Below are positions 56,566 through 64,000 of a stretch of DNA of 64,000 nucleotides, piece after piece. The stretch is taken from positions 1-64,000 of the forward strand of contig JANYHI010000061.1 of the NCBI GenBank assembly GCA_025359125.1. The letters run 5' to 3'. Below the pieces are notes generated by a model. That model was given only the letters and a program-made list of their open reading frames with translations, had not been told where the DNA came from and did no database searches. Source of the stretch: Cytophagales bacterium (GTDB lineage: Bacteria; Bacteroidota; Bacteroidia; Cytophagales; Cyclobacteriaceae). The position numbers and the translations under genes were made by a program. Numbering within the stretch: the first letter of the stretch is position 1; each line of letters starts with the position of its first letter.

Positions 56566-58662
56566 ATGATTTTGAATAGAGTTTTAATTTCTCTCGTAGG
56601 TGTTTTTTCGTTTGCGCTCTCTCATGCCCAAGTATTAACTCCGGCTAAGTGGACCACCTCTTCCGTACAGTCTGGCAAAGTTGGAGATGAAATTGATTTA
56701 ATTTTTAAAGCCACCATCGATAAAAATTGGTACATGTACTCTTCCGAATTTAATTGCGAAGATGGCCCTATCAAAACCGCATTTATTTTTAAACCAGATG
56801 CTAGTTATAAATTGGTAGGCGATGTTAAAGCTATTAATCCGATTGATAAGCACGACAAAATTTTTGAATGTGATGTTAAAATTTTTGTGGGCTCCGCTGA
56901 ATTCCGTCAACGAATAAAAATACTTGGGAAAGATCTTAATGTAGCTGGTGAGTACGAATATCAAATTTGTACAGAACTTACGGGCCAATGTGTACCGGGT
57001 AATGGTGAGTTTTCTTTTACTGATATAAAAGTTGTTGGGTCAGATTCTGGAGTTCAAACTAAAGCTGAAAGTTCAAAACTCGAAGTTCAAAGCTTAGATT
57101 TGCCTGCAAATAATCACTCTACAAAAGATTCGCTATCACAACTAGCAGCCAAGAACCAGCAACCGATCGCTAACAATGGTCCAATTCTAGACCCGTCTCT
57201 ATCGCAAGAGAATAGCCAAGGCAAAACACTTTGGGGTTTTATGTTATTGGCTTTTGTAGCTGGGTTAGCTGCATTGCTCACGCCTTGTGTCTTCCCAATG
57301 ATTCCGATGACGGTTAGTTTTTTTACCGGGCGTGGCACCAAATTTATGGCTATTATATATGGTCTGTCCATCATCGTAATTTACTCTATCATCGGTGCGT
57401 TTCTCGCTCCTCTTATGGGTCCTGAAACAGCTAATCATCTTTCAACAGAATGGTTTCCTAATCTGATTTTCTTTTTGGTTTTCATTGTGTTTGGCCTTTC
57501 CTTTTTAGGATTATTCGAAATTACTTTGCCCGGATCCATCATCAACAAAGTAGATCAGCAAGCAGAAAAAGGTGGATTGATTGGTGTTTTCTTTATGGCC
57601 TTTACATTGGTTCTTGTCTCTTTCTCTTGTACTGGCCCTTTAGTGGGAAGTATTTTGGTTTCATCTGCTGGCGGAGAATTTATCAAACCGATATTAGGCA
57701 TGTTTGCATTCGCTTCTGCCTTTGCTATTCCGTTTACTTTATTTGCATTTTTCCCGGGGTGGCTAAAGTCTTTGCCTAAATCGGGCGGGTGGCTTAATAC
57801 TGTTAAAGTTATTTTAGGGTTTATTGAAATTGCGCTGGCGTTTAAATTTTTAAGTATTGCAGATCAGGCTTTTCATTGGAGAATTTTAGATCGCGAAATA
57901 AATTTATCCATCTGGATAGTGATTGTTGCGCTGATAGGAATTTATCTGATGAAAGGTTTTAGAATGCCAGGTGATACAGGAAAAGATGCAGAGGATAAAA
58001 CTGTGAGCGTACTTCGGGTTTCTTTAGCGATTGTGACTTTTACTTTTCTGATTTATCTAATTCCGGGCATGTGGGGGGCGCCCCTAAAAGCTCTTGCGGG
58101 CTATTTACCGCCTGTATCTACGCATGATTTCGATTTAATCTCAGCCAGCAAAGACAAAAACCAAAACGAAATTTGTGATGCTCCCAAGTATGCGGACTTT
58201 CTTCATATCCCCCATGGCATCAATGGGTATTTCGACTACAATCAAGCGCTTGCCTGCGCCAGACAACAAAACAAACCTTTATTCATTGATTTTACCGGGC
58301 ATGGCTGCACCAATTGTAGAGAAATGGAAGCCCGTGTGTGGAGTGATCCACAAGTATTGCAAAGATTAAAAAATGATTTTGTGGTAGTAGCATTGTATGT
58401 TGATGATAAAACAGAGTTGCCAAAGAGTGAGTGGTACACTTCTATGTATGATAAAAAAATCAAAAAGACCATCGGCAAACAAAATGCTGATCTGCAAATC
58501 ACAAAGCTTCACAATAATGCACAGCCTTTTTACGTTTTGGTTGGAACAGATGAACGGGTGCTTGTTTCGCCTAAACCATACGATTTAAATATAGAGCACT
58601 TTGTTTCTTTTTTAGAAGAGGGAAAGAAAAAATTTAAAATGGTTACTCAGTTAGGCAAGTAG
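56566..58662 (+). CDS. DsbD-like thiol:disulfide reductase
   Basis: 698 residues in three parts. A signal peptide and an N-terminal DsbC/DsbD-like beta domain (about 20-165) are followed by a low-complexity linker. The membrane core (about 222-480) has eight segments with Cys in LLTPCVFPMIPM and SFSCTGPLVGS, the CcdA-type pair. The C-terminal thioredoxin domain (about 555-695) has a CTNC active site (GHGCTNCREME). It passes electrons from cytoplasmic thioredoxin to periplasmic proteins. The N-terminal domain shows few Cys, so its own redox pair should be checked. The M23 gene follows 28 nt after. Confidence 0.92.
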   Translation: MILNRVLISLVGVFSFALSHAQVLTPAKWTTSSVQSGKVGDEIDLIFKATIDKNWYMYSSEFNCEDGPIKTAFIFKPDASYKLVGDVKAINPIDKHDKIFECDVKIFVGSAEFRQRIKILGKDLNVAGEYEYQICTELTGQCVPGNGEFSFTDIKVVGSDSGVQTKAESSKLEVQSLDLPANNHSTKDSLSQLAAKNQQPIANNGPILDPSLSQENSQGKTLWGFMLLAFVAGLAALLTPCVFPMIPMTVSFFTGRGTKFMAIIYGLSIIVIYSIIGAFLAPLMGPETANHLSTEWFPNLIFFLVFIVFGLSFLGLFEITLPGSIINKVDQQAEKGGLIGVFFMAFTLVLVSFSCTGPLVGSILVSSAGGEFIKPILGMFAFASAFAIPFTLFAFFPGWLKSLPKSGGWLNTVKVILGFIEIALAFKFLSIADQAFHWRILDREINLSIWIVIVALIGIYLMKGFRMPGDTGKDAEDKTVSVLRVSLAIVTFTFLIYLIPGMWGAPLKALAGYLPPVSTHDFDLISASKDKNQNEICDAPKYADFLHIPHGINGYFDYNQALACARQQNKPLFIDFTGHGCTNCREMEARVWSDPQVLQRLKNDFVVVALYVDDKTELPKSEWYTSMYDKKIKKTIGKQNADLQITKLHNNAQPFYVLVGTDERVLVSPKPYDLNIEHFVSFLEEGKKKFKMVTQLGK

Positions 58663-58685
58663 TTTTTTAGCTGTTAACTTCTGAC

Positions 58686-58693
58686 TAGTTTTG
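58686..58693 (+). promoter_or_regulatory. -7 promoter element at the M23 peptidase start
   Basis: TAGTTTTG matches TAnnTTTG exactly. It overlaps the TTG (58691-58693) that opens the M23 reading frame. No clear -33 TTG is seen at 17-23 nt upstream. Confidence 0.5.
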
Positions 58694-60031
58694 CAGCGCC
58701 TAATAATTTATCTATTGAAAATTAAATTACCTGCGTCAAAAAAAATACTGCTCCCTCTATTTATTAGTATCAGCATTCTACTGGGCAGTTTTTTCGCCAT
58801 CGGTTATTATACTCCGCTTTTTTCTAAAGCTGGAGATTATGCTGTAGAAGCAGACACGGCCAGAGTAGAGATTGAAGTAAAAAAGCCGATAGTGCTTTAT
58901 GGAATGATTGTGAACGATCTGCTAGTGGTGCAGGACGAAGTAAAAAGAAATCAGCTCTTTCTTGACTTATTTAATGGCGTACATGTACCTGCTAAAATTT
59001 TTCAACAGCTGAACACGCTGCCAAAGAAGACTTTTGATTTTAGAAAAGTAGGTGCTTACAAAAAGTACACGCTCATTCACGAAAATGATTCTCTTAAAAC
59101 AGCTCATGCGCTGGTATACGAACCTAATTCCATCGATTATATAATCTTCCACTTGAAGGATTCTTTACAAGTGGAAATCTGCCAGCGAGAAGTGATCACA
59201 GAAGAGAAAACTATTTCGGGCAGAATTGAATCTTCATTATCTGAAACGATTGAAGAGATGGATATATCGAACGAGCTAACAAATAAGTTTGTAGACATTT
59301 TTGGTTGGCAAGTGGATTTTCAGCGCCTACAAAAAGGCGATCAGTTTAAACTTATTTATGAAGAAAATAGTGTTGAAGGCAAGCCCATCAGCGTAGGGAA
59401 AATTTTAGCCATCTACTTTGAACATTTTGAAAAAGGCTACTATGCTTTCCCTTTTGATCAGGGTGACGGCATTGATTATTTTGATGCGGAAGGTAAAAGT
59501 TTGCGGAAAGCGTTATTAAAATATCCGATTGAATTTACGCGTATTAGCTCTCGTTATAATTTAAATCGGTTTCACCCTGTTGCTAAGGTTTTCCGTGCAC
59601 ATTTGGGAACTGACTTTGCGGCACCCACTGGCACACCGATAAGAAGTGTTGGAGACGGAACAATTGAAGAGGCTAAGTACACGGCCAATAACGGCAATTA
59701 TGTAAAAGTCCACCACAATGGCACTTACACTACTGGGTACCTCCACATGTCTAAAATTGCAGCAGGAATTACCGCTGGAACTCGCGTAAAGCAAGGGCAA
59801 ACTATTGGATATGTAGGAAGCACTGGCCTTGCCACAGGCCCGCATTTATGTTACCGCTTCTGGCGCAATGGCGTTCAAATAGATGCACTTCGTGTTGAGC
59901 TACCACCTTCACAGCCTGTAAATCTAGAATATGTTGCTGCTTTTGAGAAGGTTAAAGAAGCCTCCATTAAAAGATTAAATCTCATTCCCTTTCCTACATC
60001 AAAAAGCGAAGTGTTAGTAGCGGGAAATTAA
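58691..60031 (+). CDS. M23-family peptidoglycan metallopeptidase
   Basis: 446 residues as opened at TTG 58691; no ATG is near. That TTG is part of a promoter motif, so a start at TTG 58715 (438 residues) is more likely. One N-terminal membrane anchor (ILLPLFISISILLGSFFAIGYY) precedes a coiled or OapA-like region and the LytM/M23 core: His304 and Asp308 (AHLGTDFA) as zinc ligands, a YLHMS His and TGPHLCYRF. The third zinc ligand of the usual HxH pair is Cys387 (HLC). Likely role: cutting peptidoglycan cross-links in the periplasm. Confidence 0.88.
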   Translation: MQRLIIYLLKIKLPASKKILLPLFISISILLGSFFAIGYYTPLFSKAGDYAVEADTARVEIEVKKPIVLYGMIVNDLLVVQDEVKRNQLFLDLFNGVHVPAKIFQQLNTLPKKTFDFRKVGAYKKYTLIHENDSLKTAHALVYEPNSIDYIIFHLKDSLQVEICQREVITEEKTISGRIESSLSETIEEMDISNELTNKFVDIFGWQVDFQRLQKGDQFKLIYEENSVEGKPISVGKILAIYFEHFEKGYYAFPFDQGDGIDYFDAEGKSLRKALLKYPIEFTRISSRYNLNRFHPVAKVFRAHLGTDFAAPTGTPIRSVGDGTIEEAKYTANNGNYVKVHHNGTYTTGYLHMSKIAAGITAGTRVKQGQTIGYVGSTGLATGPHLCYRFWRNGVQIDALRVELPPSQPVNLEYVAAFEKVKEASIKRLNLIPFPTSKSEVLVAGN

Positions 60032-60074
60032 ACCGCAGCAATTACTTGTCTATCTTTAGATTTAATTTATTCTT

Positions 60075-62366
60075 GTGAATAAGGCTTTCTTATTTCTACT
60101 TTTTCTTTTTTACTCTTCGTTTTGTGTGGCTCAAAAGGTGGCACTCGTTTTAAGTGGTGGCGCAGCAAAGGGGCTTGCGCATATTGGTGTTTTGAAAGCT
60201 TTAGAAGAAAACGAAATACCGATTGATTATGTGATTGGTACTTCAATGGGTGGAATCGTTGGTGGATGCTATGCGGGTGGAATGAGTCCCGCACAAATTG
60301 AAGATATTATTCTTTCAAAGAATTTTTTGAATTGGGTAAACGGACGTTTTGAGTCGGGTCGCTCTTACTATTATTTCAAAAAAGAAAATGACGCTTCCTT
60401 TCTCAAACTAAATCTCTCGCTTGATTCTACTTTCAATTTCTTACTCAATACAAGCATTGCTAGCGATCTTTCACTCAACTTTGCTCTTGCCGAACAGCTT
60501 GCCCAACCCTCGGCTATAGCCAAAAATAATTTTGATAGCCTATTTATTCCGCTCCGCATAATGGCATCTGATATCTTTACCCAAACAGAAGTTACTTTAA
60601 AAAGTGGGCTGTTGAGTGATGCGCTTCGCACTACACAAACGGCTCCGTTCTTCTATAACCCCATTCGAATTGATGGCAAGTATCTTTTCGATGGTGGGGT
60701 TTATAATAATTTCCCGGTTGATGTTGCACAACGTGAATTTACACCAGATATAATCATAGGGTCTAACGTGTCGAGTAAAGTATATAATGATTACCCATAT
60801 GGCGAGGATGAAAAGCTAATCTCTCGTTCTCTGCTTTATATGCTGTTAGATAAATCTAATCCGAATGATGTCCCTTCAAATGGTATTTACATACAGTCTA
60901 ACCTAAGTGAGTTTACCGCATTTGATTTTTCCAAAGCCAAAGCAATTATCGACAGTGGTTATTACCAAACCATTAGGCAAATGACAGAGATAAAATCAAA
61001 AATTGCGTTCAGAAGAACCTGCGATGCTGTTGCAGAAGCTAGAAACCACTTTAACAGCAAAACCCCCCCACTAGTAGTAGACAATATTAAGTTTGACGGA
61101 TTTAAAAAAAGTCAAGAAATATACTTTAATCACTTTTTCAAAAGTGGAAAGCGGTCACTCTATTTTAATGAAATAAAAACTGGTTATTACAAACTTGTCT
61201 CTGAACCCTTTTTCAATAATATTTATCCCAGCTTCAAATACAACTACGCTCAAAAAACTTTTGATTTCAAACTCACTAAAAGACCGCAGAATAATCTTCA
61301 AGTAGATTTTGGGGGGGTTATTGCAACCAGAAGTATTAGTAATATTTTTTTAGGCGTCAATTATTATCATTTCAGCCGAGCCCTTACTCACTTCACCGTA
61401 AATTTTTCTGCGGGCAATTTCTATCGCTCGGCTCTTTTAAAAGCAAGGATAGATTTTTCTTTTTTAGGTCAATTTTATATTGAGCCGGAAGCCATTTTTA
61501 ACAGCTGGAGTTTCTTGCAGGGTGATGATGTAATTCAACGAAAATTTACCCCTACCGTGCTAGATCGTACAGACAGACGCTATGGGTTGAATATCGGCCT
61601 CCCCATTGGAACCCAACACAAATTAGTATTGAGCGGAGCGGTGATTAATAATATCGATTCTTATATTGACAGAGATGTTTTAGTTTCGAATGACACCCTC
61701 GATATATTAAAAACTACCGGAACCAGATTGGGTATAACCATCTCTTCCAATTCATTAAATAGAAAACAATATCCATCAGAAGGAAGAGCATTTAGTGTTA
61801 CTGGCAATTGGTTTAATCTAAATGAAACACTTAAGCCTGGCAGTACTTCTATGCAAAAAGTTACGTCCACCTCAAATCGAGCTTGGGTGCAGGGCAAAAT
61901 TGTTTTAGAACAATATTTTAAAGCCGGCTTTTATAGCAGTGGCTATTATTTTGAAGGGGTTCTCTCAAATCAGCCTACTTTTTCAAATTATTTTGGAACA
62001 ATCATCTATGCTCCTGCTTTCAATCCCCTTCAAGACAGTAGAACATTACTTCTTCAAAACTTTAGAGCCTTCAACTATACTGCTGGGGGTTGGAGAAATG
62101 TTTTTTCATTGCGCAAAAGTTTAGATTTAAGATTAGAAGCATATGCTTTTAAGCCCATTGAAGCAATTTTTGAAGGGGCTGATCAACAGGCAAAACTGAA
62201 TGACGATATCGCAAAAATATACTTTGCAGGCACAGCAGGTCTGGTATTGCATAGCACACTTGGCCCCATCAGTTTAAGTCTTAATTACTATGATGATAAA
62301 AACCGACCACTCGGAGTGCTTCTTCATGCAGGGTTTCTCCTATTCAATAAGACATCTATGGAATAA
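60075..62366 (+). CDS. Patatin phospholipase fused to outer-membrane barrel
   Basis: 763 residues, GTG start at 60075 directly before a signal peptide (MNKAFLFLLFLFYSSFCVAQ). The patatin domain (about 25-300) has the oxyanion loop SGGAAKGLAHIG, the nucleophile Ser in GTSMGG and the catalytic Asp in DGGVYNNFPV. A POTRA-like segment (about 325-400) and a C-terminal BamA/Omp85-like barrel follow (ends HAGFLLFNKT). This is the type Vd layout of PlpD-like proteins: the barrel exports or displays the lipase. An upstream near-match to TAnnTTTG is seen but not exact. Confidence 0.88.
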   Translation: MNKAFLFLLFLFYSSFCVAQKVALVLSGGAAKGLAHIGVLKALEENEIPIDYVIGTSMGGIVGGCYAGGMSPAQIEDIILSKNFLNWVNGRFESGRSYYYFKKENDASFLKLNLSLDSTFNFLLNTSIASDLSLNFALAEQLAQPSAIAKNNFDSLFIPLRIMASDIFTQTEVTLKSGLLSDALRTTQTAPFFYNPIRIDGKYLFDGGVYNNFPVDVAQREFTPDIIIGSNVSSKVYNDYPYGEDEKLISRSLLYMLLDKSNPNDVPSNGIYIQSNLSEFTAFDFSKAKAIIDSGYYQTIRQMTEIKSKIAFRRTCDAVAEARNHFNSKTPPLVVDNIKFDGFKKSQEIYFNHFFKSGKRSLYFNEIKTGYYKLVSEPFFNNIYPSFKYNYAQKTFDFKLTKRPQNNLQVDFGGVIATRSISNIFLGVNYYHFSRALTHFTVNFSAGNFYRSALLKARIDFSFLGQFYIEPEAIFNSWSFLQGDDVIQRKFTPTVLDRTDRRYGLNIGLPIGTQHKLVLSGAVINNIDSYIDRDVLVSNDTLDILKTTGTRLGITISSNSLNRKQYPSEGRAFSVTGNWFNLNETLKPGSTSMQKVTSTSNRAWVQGKIVLEQYFKAGFYSSGYYFEGVLSNQPTFSNYFGTIIYAPAFNPLQDSRTLLLQNFRAFNYTAGGWRNVFSLRKSLDLRLEAYAFKPIEAIFEGADQQAKLNDDIAKIYFAGTAGLVLHSTLGPISLSLNYYDDKNRPLGVLLHAGFLLFNKTSME

Positions 62367-62384
62367 TTATTTCGATAATTATTC
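62361..62384 (+). other. Perfect hairpin with TTCG tetraloop over the patatin stop
   Basis: GAATAATTAT (62361-62370) and ATAATTATTC (62375-62384) form a perfect 10-bp stem capped by TTCG, an unusually stable loop type in RNA. The TAA stop (62364-62366) is inside the stem. No T run follows, so it is not a classical terminator; it may shape the mRNA end. Confidence 0.6.
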
Positions 62385-62480
62385 TCAGGCTAATTTTCAA
62401 TATTTCTTTTTCGGGTGACTTTTTCCTGAATTTTCAATTTTTAGCTATGTTTATCCTTTAATACTTGATCGTACTTGCTT

Positions 62481-64000
62481 ATGCTTAACTCTACTGGGTG
62501 GAAATCATTTCTTCTATTGGTTTTAATTGGTTTTACAATTGATTCTGCTGCTCAAACAGTGCAGTGGGCATCAAAAGTGATAGGGTTTTCGACTGAACTT
62601 ACACCTGTGCAATATTCTGCTCAACAGATTTTAGGTAAGCCAAATGTATTACCGGCAACAGGTCAAAATCCAAATGCTTGGACACCCGACAGGCCTAAAA
62701 GAAAGGAATTCATTAAAGTGGGCTTCACTACTCCTATGCAGATTCAACAAATTGCTATTGCTGAATCTAATAATCCGAGCGCTCTTTTTAAAGTTACAGC
62801 TTATGATGAGACGGGTAAAGAGCACGTAATTCAAACCCTAAATCCGCAAGTAATTCCACTAAAGGGTAGGATGCGTAATGTCTTTGTCGAAAAAACGGCT
62901 TTTAAAGTTGCAGCTGTTAGATTAGATTTTGATGGGGCTGCTCTGCCAGACTATTTTTCGATTGATGCCGTTGCCATCACAGATTCTAAACTGCCTATTG
63001 CAGCAATTATTAATATTCCAGAGTTAATGGCAAAAGGCCTTATTTCAGATAGGCTGGATAACAACGTGAACAGCGAGTTTAACGACTTAAATGGGATTCT
63101 CTCTCCAGATGGTAAAACATTATACTTCAGCAGAAGAAATCATCCGGGAAACATTGGCGGAGTAAATGATAAAGAAGATATCTGGTATTCAACTTTAGAT
63201 AATAATGGCAAATGGAAGTTGGCTCAAAATATGGGACCTAAGTTTAATAACGAATATCCTAACTTCATAAATGCAATTACATCGGTTACGCCCGATGGTA
63301 AATCTGCTATCATGGTTCTCGGTAATCAGTATATCGATGGAGGGAAAAAAATGTTGGCAGGTATGTCTATCAGTAATAATGTAAATGGCGAATGGACAAC
63401 TCCAAAATCTGTTAAAATTGAAAACGATTATAACTATAATGAAAAGTCGCACTACTTTTTATCTAATACGAGAAGAGCACTTCTCATGTCAATTGAAAGA
63501 GAAGATTCGTATGGCGATCGTGATTTGTATGTAAGCTTTCCCAAAAACGATTCTGTCTGGACAGAGCCATTGAACCTTGGAAAAACAATCAATACAGCAA
63601 CAGAAGAAGCGTCACCATTTTTAGCTGCCGATGATAAAACTATTTATTTCTCATCCAAAGGTTTTAGTGGTTATGGTGGATCGGATATTTACAGAAGCGT
63701 TCGCTTAGATGATACTTGGACAAAATGGAGCGACCCTGAAAATTTAGGTTCAGAAGTAAATTCAAAATTTGATGATTTATTCTTTAACATTCCTGCCAGT
63801 AGCGAATATGCCTATTTTTCAAAAGGTGTTGCCGACAATAACGTTGATATATTCCGTTTGAAGCTACCTGTTTTTATGTTGCCAGATCCGGTTGTTTTAG
63901 TAAAAGGTAAACTGGTAGATTCAAAGACAGGAAAGCCAATAGGTTCAAAAATTATTTATGAAGACCTAGCAACAGGTAAAGAAGTAGGATCTGTTCAATC
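62481..64000 (+). CDS. PD40/OmpA-family envelope protein, 3' end beyond window
   Basis: Partial gene: the ATG at 62481 opens a signal peptide (ending SAAQ) and the frame stays open to the window edge (about 506 residues). An N-terminal beta-sandwich-like domain (about 25-160, discoidin-like in pattern) is followed by PD40 beta-propeller blades (LSPDGKTLYFSRR, SSKGFSGYGGSDIY) and a linker (VVLVKGKLVDSKTGKPIGSKI) that begins a carboxypeptidase-regulatory-like domain. In this family an OmpA peptidoglycan-binding domain normally follows at the C-terminus; it is not visible here. PorE of type IX secretion has a similar order but begins with TPRs. Confidence 0.85.
   Translation, partial: MLNSTGWKSFLLLVLIGFTIDSAAQTVQWASKVIGFSTELTPVQYSAQQILGKPNVLPATGQNPNAWTPDRPKRKEFIKVGFTTPMQIQQIAIAESNNPSALFKVTAYDETGKEHVIQTLNPQVIPLKGRMRNVFVEKTAFKVAAVRLDFDGAALPDYFSIDAVAITDSKLPIAAIINIPELMAKGLISDRLDNNVNSEFNDLNGILSPDGKTLYFSRRNHPGNIGGVNDKEDIWYSTLDNNGKWKLAQNMGPKFNNEYPNFINAITSVTPDGKSAIMVLGNQYIDGGKKMLAGMSISNNVNGEWTTPKSVKIENDYNYNEKSHYFLSNTRRALLMSIEREDSYGDRDLYVSFPKNDSVWTEPLNLGKTINTATEEASPFLAADDKTIYFSSKGFSGYGGSDIYRSVRLDDTWTKWSDPENLGSEVNSKFDDLFFNIPASSEYAYFSKGVADNNVDIFRLKLPVFMLPDPVVLVKGKLVDSKTGKPIGSKIIYEDLATGKEVGSVQ

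Noticed and set aside
1-64000. tRNA, rRNA, CRISPR arrays, insertion sequences, prophage
   Set aside because: No cloverleaf with a TTCGA arm, no regular spacer repeats, no transposase or integrase motif was recognised by eye; a tRNA scan would be the decisive check.

Overview
The window is a piece of a chromosome from a Bacteroidota bacterium, most likely a member of the Cytophagales. The DNA is AT-rich. Its genes include a 7TM-DISM histidine kinase, a TonB-dependent receptor, a patatin fused to an outer-membrane barrel, a PD40/OmpA-type protein, a YpdA-type reductase, a MoxR / transglutaminase / DUF58 operon and a long IspH. Several start regions carry the Bacteroidota -7 promoter motif TAnnTTTG. 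No rRNA, tRNA, CRISPR array, insertion sequence or phage gene is visible. The region reads as ordinary core and shell chromosome, not as a mobile island. Taxonomy is inferred from gene style only.

Layout. 0-9.5 kb: a sensor kinase cut by the window edge, an NHL-repeat lipoprotein, an acyl-CoA ligase, a dienelactone-hydrolase-like enzyme, DinB, an amidase, a possible gene remnant (about 8.3-8.4 kb) and a TPR protein. 9.6-18.9 kb: a PhoD-like phosphatase with a thioredoxin-fold partner, a PLP-dependent dehydratase or racemase, a fused 5-oxoprolinase with a coupled lipoprotein, release factor 1 and an LPP20-like lipoprotein. 18.9-21.8 kb: a compact biosynthetic locus of a type III polyketide synthase and a methyltransferase, divergent from a UbiA-family prenyltransferase. 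21.8-29.5 kb: a large TPR protein, a RelE/ParE toxin-antitoxin pair whose toxin is frameshifted, and the MoxR / transglutaminase / DUF58 operon. 29.6-41 kb: SDR, glycosyltransferase, rRNA methyltransferase, HtrA protease with a 57-residue partner, MFS transporter, IspH, TonB receptor and YpdA.

41-49.5 kb: central metabolism, with a GNAT-DUF952 fusion coupled to malate:quinone oxidoreductase and the glutamate synthase operon gltB-gltD. A perfect 10-bp inverted repeat lies just upstream of gltB. 49.7-51 kb: two tandem small outer-membrane barrel genes, one with a one-base slip in a poly-T tract of its signal-peptide codons, the other with an in-frame TAG. 51-64 kb: an M20 dipeptidase, a BNR-propeller secreted protein, a LolA-like protein, a DsbD-like reductase, an M23 peptidase, a patatin-barrel protein and the start of a PD40/OmpA-family protein, mostly envelope functions.

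I did not find a clearly new multi-gene system. The observations most worth checking are the three apparent gene lesions (toxin, two barrel proteins), the minimal type III PKS locus, the palindrome ahead of gltB, and two genes (ispH and the M23 peptidase) with no ATG start where the apparent start codon overlaps a promoter motif.
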